Source of the DNA: Viscum album
Taxonomy: Eukaryota; Streptophyta; Magnoliopsida; Santalales; Viscaceae
Assembly: GCA_963277665.1 (NCBI GenBank)
Contig: OY728133.1
Coordinates: 389,311,962-389,375,961, forward strand
Direction: 5' to 3'
DNA length: 64,000 nt
A model generated the notes under the pieces. That model had not been told where the DNA came from and did not search any database. It was given only the letters and a program-made list of their open reading frames with translations. Made by a program: the position numbers and the translations under genes. Shown piece after piece: positions 26,230 to 39,800 of the stretch; within the stretch, counting starts at the first letter, position 1; the number at the start of each line of letters is the position of its first letter.

Positions 26230-27499
26230 AAGTGTTATTCCTCCATGAATGGGGAGATTTTTTTTTTGATATTGAAAGGAATCCATACAGTAATCATGGA
26301 CCAAGATTTTACTATAAGAGACAATACTTCCTCATAATAAGCACTATAATCAAACATTACTAAACCCCAACTCTCATGAAAAATTCCTCAACCACGCATC
26401 AAACATTGGTCAAAAGTACCATCCTTATAGGGATTTAGACCCATCCTAGGAACATTCTTGTAAACTAAGTGACCCTGATCAAATATTCCACTATTTTACT
26501 AAGTGTACGGCTAAAGAAATAATATTTTTGAAAAGTAGGAGATAGTTCTTTCACTATAATTATCAAACCTGGGTCTTTGATCAAATTGAGATATTTGCCA
26601 TTAAAAAAGGCGGTATTAGGTCACAAGTATTGGTTTATAGTATCATTTAGAACCTCAAAAAAGACCCATCAGCCTATAGAGAATAAAACATTATGGAGTT
26701 GGCCTTCTAAAAATGAAATATCAACATCATAAAACCAATATGAAAGAAAATTATTAGGGGAATAAATTTATTTTCAAAACCCCACATAACCTTTGAGAGG
26801 ACTCTAGAAAAAATAGTACCAGTACCCTTGAAAAAATAAATGAGTGCCTATTTTTATTATAGAATTTGAGAATCATAATCCTTTTGAATACATATGAATA
26901 CTCTTATATCAAATTTGGTTTTTTTATTGGGAGTATATTAGTTTATAATGTGCTAGACAAGGAAGTTATATCTTCCTGATATAGATTTAATCAATAGAAT
27001 TTTATCCCAAATGTCTTTTTAATGATGAACATGGATTAGATTCTATTAAGAATATGATTTGAACATACCTCATCCAGCTGAGGTGAAGATGTAATAGTTG
27101 AGTTTCTATGCTAGTTTAATGTCAAATAATAGGGCTTTATAATCATCTTCGATGTCTAAATTGGTGAAACTCAAGTATCCATTATTTAGATGGAAGATCA
27201 TGTTTGGTTTCAGACACATTATGATGATAAATGGATTGCTAAAATAGTTTCCACCCTATAAGGATAAGTCTTTAGAAATAATTATCTCACAAGAGTAATC
27301 TAGTTGGCTGAAATGGGGCCCTTTAATGATACTCCATAGAGGTTTTGTTGGGAATATCATGTTGTATTATGTAGAATGGGGCTTCTTATATTTTCAGTAG
27401 ATATATTTCTTCCAAATTGGATATTTCACAAGAATGTACCAAGTAAACTTTTCCTGAATTTATTTCATGGTTTCTTTTAACCCATTTAATTTTGATATC

Positions 27500-28760
27500 A
27501 TCCTATTCAATCAGTAGAGTTATAAAATTACATCTTTCCAAATATAACGATCCTTATCAGTGAGATTCTCATAGAAATTTGTTATGGGTTATCTCTATTT
27601 ACAAGATTATTGTTTTGGGGACCTCAATTATCGAAAGAACATGCATAGTAATAGAGGATAAAACAATACTATTGAGAGTAATCCTACTATCAAAGGAAAG
27701 AAACCATATTTTCCATTTGATAATACGACCTATAATTTTTCTCATTAAATTTTTATAGCGGTGAATATAAATACTTTCTATAGTTAAAGGATATCCAAGT
27801 TTGACCATGGGAAAATGATTCTTGGATATTAAAATCCATATTTCAATGATATTAGAGAATATAGCAATATATTTTATAGATTTATACACATTACTTTTGG
27901 TAGAGTAAATTTTTTGTTGACTCAATATACCATACTCAAGTAGAATATATTTAAAAATTGGATGGATCTGTGTCTACCATTAATAAAATAGACCATTTGT
28001 TTCATGAAATAATGATGATATACCCCATGGGTTTTTATTTTTCCTTTGAAAGAAATTACATCAAAATAGTAAATTCTAATATTGATGTTCCTTATCAGTG
28101 CTTCTTGAACTTGGATAAAGTTATTGGGAGAGAGAGGATATATTTGATGGAGGTTTTTTGGGAAATTGAAGAAACCAAATATCGTTCCCCTCATCAAGAT
28201 TAATCACCAAGGGTAGGAGTATCTATGAAATAATATATTGTAATACCATTTTGGAAATAAACATCACCATATTATTCTCAAAAATATAATTCTATTACAA
28301 CCAATCATATGCTTTTCTAGTATCCACTTTCACCATGATGTTAGTCCCAACCACATTTCTATCAAGGTTTTCTATCATATCATACACAATACCAATAAAA
28401 CCTTGTATAAATCATCCCTTAAATAATCCATGTTTCTATCTAGAGACAAGTTTGGGATAATATTATAGAGTCTTTTATTTAGTATTATAACCAATATTTT
28501 ATTGGAAATATTTCCCATACTATTGAGATGATTCTGGTTGAAGAAGTTTGGTTTGTTCAACTTGGGAATTAGAATGAGTGTTTTCATGTAATTAAACCTA
28601 TTAATAACACCATATCTAAATTATTCATGTAAAACATCAATGTTCTCCTTGATAATAACATCATATATTGTAATGTATAAGGAATCAGAGAAGCCATCAG
28701 GGCTTGAGGTGTTATATGGGGTGAGTAAATTTACAGTCTCTTTGATATCATCCTCACCAG
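27500..28760 (-). pseudogene. LINE-B reverse transcriptase domain
   Basis: In order on the minus strand: NTSSPDGFSDSLY (near 28700; family KAPGPDGF), LILIPKLNKPN with GNISNKILVIILNKRL (28375-28587), VKVDTRKAYDW (28334-28301; motif A, catalytic Asp kept), MRGTIFGFFNF ... YPLSPNNF (28197-28110; family RQGDPLSPYLF), then HHYFMKQMVYFINGRHRSI (near 28010-27960), where the usual FADD has become FMKQ. The thumb region follows (27925-27599: GYPLTIE, RKIIGRIIKWKIWFLSF). Loss of FADD makes it inactive. Confidence 0.8.
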
Positions 28761-30959
28761 GATTTTATTTGTTATATTCATTGTTATTATCATTAATGGG
28801 TCTTATAATTTGATTTAAGATGGATTTATCATTTTCATCCCTTTAGAAACCCCTCTCACATCAAGAATAGTACTAGTGATTAGGTAAGATAAGCAAGAAA
28901 TTACAAGGAGTCGAATAACCTTAACATCATTGGGGTAAGATCCATCATCAAGATACATGTTTATTTTGCCCAAAAATATCCATTATTTAATTATTACATA
29001 GTAAAATTACATTTTCCAATCACCCAAATTAACCCACAACATTTTTTATTTTTTCCTAATTTTTTTTCTTTAACAAGAAATATCCCTACCATGAATCTTT
29101 GTTTGTTTGAAAGGATAAAAAAGATATTATTATCCCATATATCCTAAATAATTATTTAAATCTAGATGATTTTGATTTTTTTCATATAATTTGGTGGGAT
29201 AGTCATTTAAAATATTATTATAGTCAAGGAGATCTTCTTTCAGCCTTTTGAATTTGTTTTGAAGCACTACCCATGAATTCACTTACAAGGGTAAATTCTG
29301 GGAAGGGAATAATGTATGAATGAAATTGATATCCAAATTCAAATATTATAGAATAATAAATTTAGGTTGAAATTATTTTAGCTACGAATATTGAATAAAA
29401 GTGGGGAATATTCGGATAGATATTGATCCATGTGGGAAATGGTTGAGTTACATAAGTTAGTGATCCTTATAGATTCGACCTGAGCCTATATAGATGGCTC
29501 CATGTTATTCATTTTTAATTGTTATTGTTACACCAAATGTATTTATTGGCTTAATATATTATATCCAATAGATTATTATACAATAATAATGATATAAAAT
29601 CAGTCATATCCCTTCTCTAATAACCACATACTCCTTTATTTTCAAACTAGGAGTTGATGGAGTAGAAATTGCATATGATAAACCATGGGAAGGGACAAGG
29701 TTTGAATGAATAAATGGTTTCCCATAGTTCTTATATTTATCTATCATCACATGTTTTATAGATAATAGTAAAATACACTAAATGGGATGAATGGTTAACC
29801 TTGATTGTAATGTGTTTAGAGTAATAGTTAATGAAATTCATATATAGTTGAGTCCTTTAGAAAATCCAAACATGGTTTTTGGTAAGGATTCTATAAAACA
29901 CGTTCCCATGGGAATTTTGGATAAAAAATACTATATAGAATTCACCTATACTTATGTTTAAGAAGAAAAAAACTGATTATATTTGAGTTTTTAGAGACAA
30001 CAACACACTTATATGGGGATCTAGGTCACCTAAAGTTATAGATAATGATAAAAATCAGGAATAAAAAGAACAATATCCCTATATATTTCATCACCTAGAC
30101 CCTGGGGGTATTAGGACCCTTAATTTATATATGTTTTGGACTTGGATTTAGTGGTCATATGACCTGAAGTAGGGAAGAAATGTTTTATTTTATACTAATT
30201 CCACTTATAGACAGATTCTTCTTAAATATCTTAATCAACCAAAACCAATTCCTTTAATGTATTATAAGTGAAGATTTATAACAACTCAGTCTTTCTTGCA
30301 ACAAAATCCATCAGGGAGATATTGAGATGAAAAGTGAGGCTCTTGATGCCAGGAGTCTTTGAACATACCTTTAAAGGGATGGAACCAATGTTGTGGTCCA
30401 AAAAAATCATGGGCTCTTGGGCTATAGGGATATCAAAGAGAACCTTATGGTCATATAGATATTTGATGGTACCATCTATAGGAGGCAACTAACCACTTAA
30501 CACTATAGAGTGACATCTTGAAGAGGACTCCGGTAGGGGATGATCACACTAAAATTGGATCCAAATGAGTATCTATGTTGAGTATGTCCAACCTTAGGGT
30601 GATGAGACTTAGGAGAACAAGGATACATTACTATATTAGACAATCCATAAACAAATAACTGAGTGAAAGGGTTTTTTAAAGGATTTGACTTTGGAAGTAA
30701 AAATTTATAGTATGTAATAATATGACTTCATTCCTTTGATCATCCCTATTCCCATGGGAGGAACTACTTCCATGTCTTTCATAAAAAAGACCCACTAATG
30801 TAGAACTAGAAAAAATTTACTCCTCATCACCAGATAAAAATTTCTATTTATGACATGAAATAGATAAGTTCCCTTCAATATGTAAATAATTATTATAGGA
30901 AATATTTTTTATAAAAAAGTATTTCTGGAAAAAATAAATAGAATATCCCACCTAGAGAA
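28761..30959 (-). pseudogene. LINE-B linker and probable endonuclease region, badly eroded
   Basis: Lies between the ORF1-like block and RT, where the endonuclease should be. I cannot find a clear GDFN or SDH block. The 70-codon frame at 30488-30276 has no motif I recognise. Assigned by position only. Confidence 0.3.
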
Positions 30960-31800
30960 TGACGCACTATGAATGATGAGTGGATACGTCCATTTCAACG
31001 CATACCACAACTTCCATGGTATTCTTTATCCCTAAATTACCATTATCAACAAACATAAATAACCTAAATGAGTTAAAAATAACTTTTAAGATCATAGTGT
31101 TTTGGAAGGGAAGATGAAATGTAAGAATATGAACCCTTAGAGATGTCGTATTTGGATCCCAACCAACATGAGTCTCTATAGACCAATAGAACATGAAGAA
31201 TCAATATTTACCACATGACCTAATTTCCTTCACCTACGATAAAATAATTTCCACCTATCAAAAGATGTACATACTAAAGGAGGTATGATTGAACACCAAG
31301 ACCATTGACATTGATGATAAGTTATAGGATTTGGTTTAGATTTAGAGGATAGTCTATAAAGGACATTCAAAAATGAATTTATAAACAAGATTACATATGT
31401 GATAAGTTACTTATTAATTTAAATATTCCATTGAATTGGAGTAGTATATACCACCTTCTACAAACATTAGATCCTTAGTAGAAAATGAAATATAAGTGAT
31501 CAGAGGATGATATGGTGCAGACAGAGGGGGAGAAACCTTGATCCGATCATATTTGAAAGAGAGGGGAGCACTGCTAGGAATAGAAACCTTTGGTTCAAGG
31601 CCATTCTAATCTCCCTAGGATCCACTTAATATGTCATTATAGGATGAATAGGATCTACCTTAGGAACCAATAAAGAAACAATTATAGGAAAATGATGAGA
31701 AGTAGAGAAAGGCCACCGACCACCCTCTTTGTCTTGAAGAGAGGCACCAAACCCCTAAATACCTCTAGAAGGAGGAATTTCCATCACATGATATGTTTCA
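30960..31800 (-). pseudogene. LINE-B ORF1 remnant (DUF4283-like)
   Basis: The 75-codon frame at 31194-30967 reads SLRVHILTFHLPFQNT ... LFMFVDNGN ... VVVCVEMDVST, resembling the plant ORF1 domain with VRV-LP-W, a PLxVDxxT block and ARICVEMDV. Further upstream, decayed text such as PPSRGI and GASLQDKEGG fits the N-terminal part. ORF1 is the nucleic-acid-binding protein of plant LINEs. No zinc knuckle seen. Confidence 0.45.
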
Positions 31801-31899
31801 TGTTTTGTATCTATTTAAAAATTTTAGAAATTTGAAAATACAAGAGGAGGAATATGATGTATATTATTTAAGAAAAATTCCATCAACATTAGTGGAACA

Positions 31900-32680
31900 C
31901 AATATTGATATTGGAATTATCAAACACCAAAACCTTAAATATTATAATTAAATTGTTTTATTAACAAATAATATTGATATGATATCTTAATAGGGAGGTG
32001 AAAAATATTTCTAAAAGAATTTTTATAAGGTAACATGTCAATAAGATTTTTGAAAGTAGTATGATAGGATGATAAAGTATCACCAAAACTAAAACTTAAA
32101 TTTTGCATAATTTTTTTTACATTTTTTCAAGAATTTGTTTTACTTTGTTATTATACATTTTACATTGACCATTTTTTAGAATAAATAACCTATGGAATCT
32201 TGACTAGTAACCCCGTAATGATGTAAAATGGCTTAAATTATATAGTTTTAAAAATTAAAACAATTATTTGATGAAAACCCCAGGAATTCGAAACCAATAA
32301 AAGAATTAGTTTCTGAAAAACTATATAAAAATCATGGAATAATTATTTACAATAGATCATAACTCTACCCATTTAGAAACATAATAGATTTTATGAATAA
32401 TTTTTAAATTTCCCAATAAATTGGGAAATTAGCCAAAAAATCTAACACCCTAAACATAAAAAAGTCTTGGAATAATAATGGTTATGAAATTATACTTATT
32501 TTGAATATTATCCATGTTTATTAAAAACTTTAATAATATTTGAAATAATTATTTTAATAAAAAATATAGGTAATAAAAAATAGGCCACAATGAAGAACCT
32601 TATGATTAGTCTATTAGGGATTAAAGTGGCACCATATGCAAGGGTGGGAAAACCCCAAGGATAAACTAAAAAAACTATCA
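31900..32680 (-). pseudogene. Athila/Tat-like integrase remnant
   Basis: AYGATLIPNRLI ... FFIVAYFLLP (near 32640-32570) matches the zinc-finger stretch AYGGHFSxxRTAxKVLQxGFYWP. YVSKWVEL (32386-32359) matches VDYVSKWVEA, and FRIPGVF (near 32290) matches FGTPRAII. Frames shift between blocks. Confidence 0.6.
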
Positions 32681-32899
32681 AGAACCAATAACTAAGGAAT
32701 TCTTAACTAAATGTGAAAAAAATAATGTTCCATTGAAATTATAGTAATAAAAATAATGTTTAAGATGTTGGGAATGGTTTTATAATATTAAATTATAATT
32801 TATTATTATAATAAATAATTTATAATGACTCCATACCATGTAATAATACCTTCTACCAATGGATTAAAGAATCATATTGATATGCTCATCGAAAACATT

Positions 32900-33300
32900 A
32901 TCTAATCATTTTTTATCTTACATTTTTAATTTAGATATTTGACGGATCATCCAATGGATAAAATATGGCTTGGATTCAAATTTATTGAGGAAATAATAAA
33001 GGGATTCATGGTCCAATAAAATAATAACTTTATACCATGAAAGGTAAGATCTAAATTTATCCATGTAAAATAAAATTATAATAAATTATTTTTTAGTTTT
33101 GTTGTAGTTTTCTTGGGAAAGATCAAAATTCATGAGGAATTTGAGATGAAATGTGGGGCTCAATAAGTATATTGTGAAAAGACTACTCCAACTATAAATT
33201 TAGAATAATCAAACATGAGATAAAATGGTAAATATTATCTAGGTGGTTGGATTACTTGGGTGACATGATAATCCTTTATAATTTTCTAAATTCATTAGGA
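32900..33300 (-). pseudogene. Athila/Tat-like RNase H remnant
   Basis: YLPFYLMFDYSKFIVGVV (33234-33181) matches LPFELMCDASDxAVGAVL and keeps the first catalytic Asp. TTTKLKNNLL (near 33090-33060) matches YTTTEKELLA. Confidence 0.7.
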
Positions 33301-33569
33301 TAATTCTAATAAAAAAAAATCTCTATGTGTTTTTATAATAATCATGTGAGAGTGAGTGAAATCATACTTAAATTATAGATAAAACAATGATAAAATCTCA
33401 CATGACCTAAGAAATATCATATATCTATAATTTTTTTTTGAAATATAAGGAAAAAAATGATATTTAAATTTTATTTGTTCACTTGTATATTTTCCCAAAA
33501 GATGACTTGCTAACGTGTTATATATTTTTATAAAATTAAATTAAACTTCTTATATTTAGTATAACATTT

Positions 33570-34400
33570 TTTTGATATAATGATATATGATAATACCTAC
33601 ATATCTCAATAACTCATAAAAGGAGGACCCATATATGGTAAAATAATCAATGAACACATTCATGTGATTCTTTAGGTAATCAAAAAACTAATAACCATTC
33701 CTTATAGGAAATAACCTAGAGCATTACAGAGTCTAAATGACATGATTATATATATAAATATATGTAAAGGGGTAAGTGAATTTAGAAATTTTATTATTCT
33801 TTAGAATATTATAGATATAAAAATTTCTAAAATACATATTAATGAAATAATAATGATATTTACCTATTGAACAATATAGAATATTGTCAATTAATGATAA
33901 TGGGAAATGGTATTTCCTAGTGTATTGGTTTATTTATCAATAATATACCGAAGCACACCAATTATTATGTACTTAGGTTGATGAATATTCATTATTTTCA
34001 TTTTTAATAAACATAGAATATGTTTTTATTTAAGATTGTACATAATGTATTAACCCATTGACTATAAAATATCACATAAATAAATCCTACAACCAATAAT
34101 TTACATATATATTTTTAGTAACATAAATTATGTTTGTTTTTAATTTTTTTTATTTACTCATTAGTCATTCCTATTTATTTAATAAAATATAATTAATACA
34201 TTTTTTTGGATAATTCCAAGAATTTCATGAATGTTCTACCCTAATTCTTGTTTATAATTCCATAAATGGTCAATCAAGTGTAATTCATGATTTTGTAGAA
34301 AATAAAATGTAATAATTACATGAAAATTATTATAATTACCAAGATATGGATATTTTAGATTTAGAGGTAGTTATTTTGTTTTCTAATTTATTTTTTTTTA
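33570..34400 (-). pseudogene. Athila/Tat-like reverse transcriptase remnant
   Basis: KYPYLGNYNN (near 34356), SQWVN (34066), TRKYHFPLSLIDNI (near 33920), MSFRLCNALGYF (near 33720) and NVFIDYFTIYGSSF (33660-33620). The last is the catalytic block, where the family has FMDDF; here the second Asp is Tyr. The finger, palm and catalytic blocks are collinear. Confidence 0.7.
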
Positions 34401-34829
34401 TATTTATAAGATGGAATAAAAAGTGAGGAGTTCCATGATACCATATCAATTGATTCAATAGAAAATCCTTGAAATGAGGAGTTAGATTTTGAAATCCATG
34501 TGGAATCATTTATGGCATTTGGATACTCATTATTTAAGAATTATTCCTTTAATAAATATATAAAATACTTTTTACAAAATAATTCAATATTCACCACATA
34601 AGTCATTATATAGCTTTCATATTAATAATAGAAACATTGAAATGGGACCATGGTATCAAAGGGAATTATAGAGGGGATATGGGAGAATATCAATGAAATT
34701 AATTGATATAGTTCAATATTACTTCAGGGGATACTCCATAAAATCCAGGACTTTTAAGTACACAATATCACTACTTAAATCCATACATAATATTAAATTA
34801 TATACATTAATTTTGTATTTAAAGGTTTT

Positions 34830-35090
34830 TGAGAAAGTTCTCCCCAAATTACTGGTGCCTGGAAATTAATCCATTCTTCTTCAATTTCAAAAACATAAAA
34901 ATCAACCGTAAATATTATGTTTTTAACACTTTCTAAAACATATTATATGAAAATAACGTGGTATGTTATGTTGTAGTTCACAAATTGAACTACTATACCT
35001 ATATATTTTTTCTCTTTGACATGAAAATATTAAAATATAGATTAAGGAATCACATTTACTAAGGAATCCAAATCAAGAATTATAATACAA
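34830..35090 (-). pseudogene. Athila/Tat-like aspartic protease remnant
   Basis: LDLDSLVNVIP (35085-35050) stands where the family has DLGASINxMP, so the active-site DxG is DLD-type and changed. FTVDFYVFEIEEE (34915-34875) matches FPADFYVLDMEED. Spacing between the two is as expected. Confidence 0.6.
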
Positions 35091-35219
35091 AATAGAAATT
35101 TACCTTTGGTGTATGTAATTGAAAATATCCAAGGATAATTTCATATTGATTAATTTTTTGAATGTACATATTATAAGAAATTAATACCCAATATTTTCCT
35201 TTAATTCCATAAAATTAAT

Positions 35220-36700
35220 CATTGATGAGTGTATATGTATTTCAAAAACATGAAATATCATAAAATTTTAATTATAAGTTCAATAAAAGGGATATTAACC
35301 TACACCATTTTAAATATTTCTAGGATATCATCATCATGTTTATTTATTTTAGTTTCCTAGATTAGATATATAATGGGTAAGTGGTATTGGTATGGTAGGG
35401 ATATGGGACTCATTAGAAAACATCATATTTACCTTAGTGTGATTATTATCTAGTATATAAATTTCATCATTTGGATTTTCATGGATGATTGAAATAAAGG
35501 TTTTCTTAGAATTCTATAACTCAAGTGTAGTGGTCATGGGGATATTATGTTTTTATTCTTCTTTGAATGTGGATAACACTGAAATTTACATTATCCCTTA
35601 ATTTAACAATATATTGAAAAGGAACACGACCCAACGCTTAGATTATTTATTTATCATATTGAGATAGATAACCTTTCCCAATTAGTTTTATAGGTTATGT
35701 ATGAAATATTATGGGGTTTGTTGGAATCAAATATTATTAGATACTATTTTGTTCATTGGATATTAAGGTATATAATTTAATTTTGGAGGGGTTTTTTAGA
35801 AATATCTTTATGATGGTTGTATATTTTTGAGTGGTTGTAAAGGAAAATTTTCTTTTTGAAGGTTAATTACAATAAATATTTTGGATCAGCAAAATTACCC
35901 CATTATATTGAATTTATATTATTTCCAACCATAATTGAAAGTGTATGAAATTTTTTCCTTTAAGGGTAATCAATGTGGTTAACCTAAAAAATACACAATT
36001 GAGTCTTAGATGAATCTCTTAATTGGTGTCATATATTAGTATAACGAGTGATAATAGTAAAAATACTATAATCAGTAGGAGGGGGGGTGTAATTAACTAA
36101 TAGTTAGTTATATATTTAAATAAAGGGTAATTAACTCATCAAATGTTTTTTTCCTCCCTTTTATTTAAGGGATATTTTTATACCTCATGAAATCCTTTTA
36201 CCAGAACATTGGACCTCAAACCAAACCAGTGAGTACAATTTTCCATATTTTCAATGAGCATTATTATTACTTCAAGTGAATTTTATATCAGGGAACCATC
36301 TATAGTTGTATAATTCAAAATGAAATCCATATAAATTATGTAATAATAAAATGTTAGATCAATATCTATTCATTTATTTGATGTTGTGGAAAACATTCAA
36401 AAAATCATTTAAAATTTTCCCAACATTCGTTATGTTTTTTCCGTTGAGAATTTATTATTACAAAATTTCATTTTCTTATTATAGTACTTTATTAGTTTAG
36501 GAATTATTTCTATGTAAGGATATATTCCATGTACAACAAACCTCTAATTAGAGTATTGATATAATATAACTACTATTTTGAAACATAATAAAAAGATAAA
36601 ATGAAGGCCCTTAATTTTACAAGTCTTATGAACACTCCATGAGGTTTTATGGTTGTGTGTGTCCTATGAAAAATTTATTTTGAATTTCAATAACAAATGA
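35220..36700 (-). pseudogene. Athila/Tat-like gag remnant
   Basis: HNECWENFK*FFECFPQHQ (36434 down to 36366) matches the family block YEAWERFKxLLRxCPHH. At 35335-35228, LEIFKMV*VNIPFIELI and YFMFLKYI match LEVFKKVQVNIPLLDAI and YAKFLKDL at the gag-protease junction. Stops interrupt both. Confidence 0.6.
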
Positions 36701-36800
36701 ATTAAACATTATATTAATTAAAAAATAATAGTTTCACCTATGGTTTAAATATAGATTGATTGATATTGGACATTGGGTGATGTTAATTAATTTAAAGAAT

Positions 36801-39800
36801 AATTATTTTCTGTTGTGTTGGACAATATTAGTTTTTAAGATCAAATAAAAACAAAGATGGTTATTTGGGTCCTTGACGGTTTTTACATCCTCCTTTAAGT
36901 GTTAGATTCAGGTTTTATATTGTTTTTATCAAAAAATCATTTCTTATTTTGATAGAAAATATGAAATTTCTCACAGATTTGAATAGTTCTTAAAAAAAAT
37001 TAAAAAATAAATGATGTAATTAAACCAATTAATTTTATAAAAGATAAAATAAAAAAATAAATTAAAACATATAAATAATTAAAAAACAACATATAAAAAT
37101 GAAACTCTAAATTTTGGTGCTCGTTGATAATGATGCCATAATTTTATCATGTTTTTTATGATGAGTTAAATTAATTAATTTCAATATGGGTATAATATAT
37201 GGTAGAACTCGTGTATTCTATCTAGAAGTGTTAAAATTATAGAGTATGGATTTTAATATGATAAAACTTATTAAATGAAGTGGATTTTTTATAATGATTT
37301 TAAATTACATTAAATAAAACAACTAAAACTCAATGGAAGATATTTATAAAATATAATGGTATTTTATAATAATGTAGATAGGTTTTCAATAAAATACATA
37401 TTTTTTAATTATTTTATTTCTTAAAATTTTATTAGGCTTGGAAGAATTCCTTGGATGAGGTTTATTTGATATCTTTATTATCTTTTAGCCTTTTAAAAAT
37501 AAATCAGCTGTACATGAACCTTGGATTAACTGTATTATATAAAAGATCCATCCCATGTGAATATTTTTTAGGATTGTAAGGTATAATTAGATCTCATGTT
37601 GATGAAAAAGAAAATTATTTTTATATTTTCTTATTAAAATAACACAAATTACTAACTAAAATTCTCAATTCCAACAGGTTCGGAAATAAAGATAAATTCA
37701 TTTATCATACCATAAAATTTCATTACAATTAGAAATATAATATAATAAAACTTAGAAAAATTGTTTTAGAAATAATATAATAGAAAATATTTCTTCTATA
37801 AATAATTCTCAAAGAGTGTAGCTTCCCTATAATGATAAAAAAATCATTATTCCTCCAACGAGAGGTGGAGGAAGTAAAAAAAAAAGTTTCCAAATTCATT
37901 TCAATTATCCCTCTGAGTATAGAGAGATACATAACATAAAAGTAATTATATAAACAACAATACTATCTAAAATTACAATACCTCATCCCTTATAAAAAAT
38001 ACATTAATGTGGTTCCTAAGGTAGATATTTATACCTATAATGGGTGATAAATTTTCACTTTAATTTTTATAATTCCACCTAAAACTAAACTTTAGAAAAG
38101 AAGACAATATTATCTATAGTTTTAATAATTTAATTTTTTATTGAGTATTTAATTAAATTATCTTCATAAAGTTTTTGTAAATTTATAGTTCTATAATTGG
38201 TGATTTAGGACAATACTGAACAATTCTCTTGACTATGAAAAAATCCATGTTTTCCCAAAGATACTATGTTTTGGACATTTTTATAGACAATATATATTCT
38301 TGCTGATATTTAGAATTTTTTTTATACTACACATTATTTGTTAAATCCACAAAATTTGATCATTTTTTAATATAAAAAATATTATAAAATTTAAATTATA
38401 ACCCACTAAAAAATTCATACCTGTGTATAGTTTAGACTGTTTTTATATGATTTTATTATAGTATATTAAAATATCTTTTATACTCTATAGAATCATGAGA
38501 ACTGGTGAAATTATATGATTTTATTTTTAAATATAATTAAAAAAAGTTTTATGTATAAATTAAAAATTATACATAACTTAGGAAATTAAAACACATAATT
38601 AATTAAAAAAATATGTGTAATGGTTTACTGTAATGATGAATCAAAATACAATTAGTGATTTAAATTATATTGGAAGTAAAATTTTTGGAGTTGATGTAAA
38701 AATAAGAAGAATCAATTTCAACTTAAAAATAAAGAAATTATGAGGTCGAAAAGGTTTTTTATAATTTATTTCAAGATTTTAATTAAGATTGATAGCTTTT
38801 TAATAAGGTTAAAACAATGTTTACAAAATAAATTATCACTAATAAATTTATATGTTATGTGAAGATTATTTATTATGTTGAGACTGTGAATATGAAAGAT
38901 TTTGGATTATATAAATGACATGATATTAAGGATAATAAGAGTAAAATATAGCATACATTGGTAGGTCATGTATCAAAGAAATATTATGGAATGATAACTC
39001 AATTTATCATTATTTATAAATGTCGAAAAAGTCATCTAGGTGGGTACCTTTTTTATTTGGAAATTTTAAAAGTATGAAATGGTAGGTTACATATATTGAA
39101 ATAGAAAATTCATTAAAAATGGTAAACCAAAACTAAATTAAATTTTCCATTTATTAGTAAAATGAATTAATTTTAATGAATTTTTTTATTATCAAAATAT
39201 TTTTTTTTAAATGTAAGGAACATGAAAGGGATTCAAAATAATAGAAAAATGTCTTGTAAAATCCTTTTAAATTATTAAAATGATATTAAATCATAAAAAT
39301 TAAATGAAAGGGTTCATGTCCTTGATTATATTAATATATATAGTATTATGAGATTATATAACACATCTTATTAATTTATTATGGAAGAATCATATTGTTA
39401 AAGATGATATATGATATCCTTAAGAATCTATGAAGGTAAAATACCACAACCTATTTAATGATGAGAAAAAATTACAAGTATAAAATTTCTTTATAGGACG
39501 AATATAAAACCCACCAATTTTAAGGGGTATAATGTAAAACCATCACCTTGGAGTAAAACTGTTGGTGGTATCTCTGGAATATTTTGTGGATTTGTAAAAA
39601 TACCTAGATTTGGATGGTTATAAGTATGAAATCTAGCCATTGAGTTAGACTAAAAATATCATGGTTGTTTAGACTTGGTTAAAAAATCAAGCACATTTTT
39701 CAAGTTTTTCAGGACCTTTAAGTTGAATTTTTTAGTTCAATTACAACTACACCAACTCTTTAAGGAGAGGGTGGTAGTGGTTCGGTATGGTCCAGACCAA

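Larger units (their letters stand above)
26258..31800 (-). mobile_element. LINE-B, L1-type non-LTR retrotransposon, decayed
   Basis: Minus-strand series: ORF1-like block, pre-RT linker, RT. It ends in a run of ten T on the plus strand (26258-26267), which is the poly-A tail, preceded in sense by ACTGTATGGATTCCTTTCAA. The 5' edge near 31.8 kb is uncertain because a minus-strand Athila-like pol begins just beyond it. Different sequence from LINE-A and on the opposite strand. Confidence 0.75.
31850..36800 (-). mobile_element. Athila/Tat-type Ty3/gypsy internal region, heavily decayed
   Basis: Six-frame reading shows gag, protease, RT, RNase H and integrase blocks in the correct gypsy order on the minus strand over ~5 kb, although no frame stays open for long. 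The wording of the blocks matches the Athila/Tat branch of Ty3/gypsy better than the chromovirus-like gag elements elsewhere in the window. I cannot place its LTRs: the AT-rich DNA above 37 kb and the LINE-B boundary below 31.85 kb hide them. Confidence 0.7.

Noticed and set aside
37112..37140. TTTTGGTGCTCGTTGATAAT followed by GATGCC looks like an Athila-type primer site (TGGCGCCGTTG...) on the plus strand.
   Set aside because: It would need a plus-strand element starting here, back to back with the minus-strand Athila-like gag ending near 36.8 kb. No LTR edge or plus-strand gag could be found.
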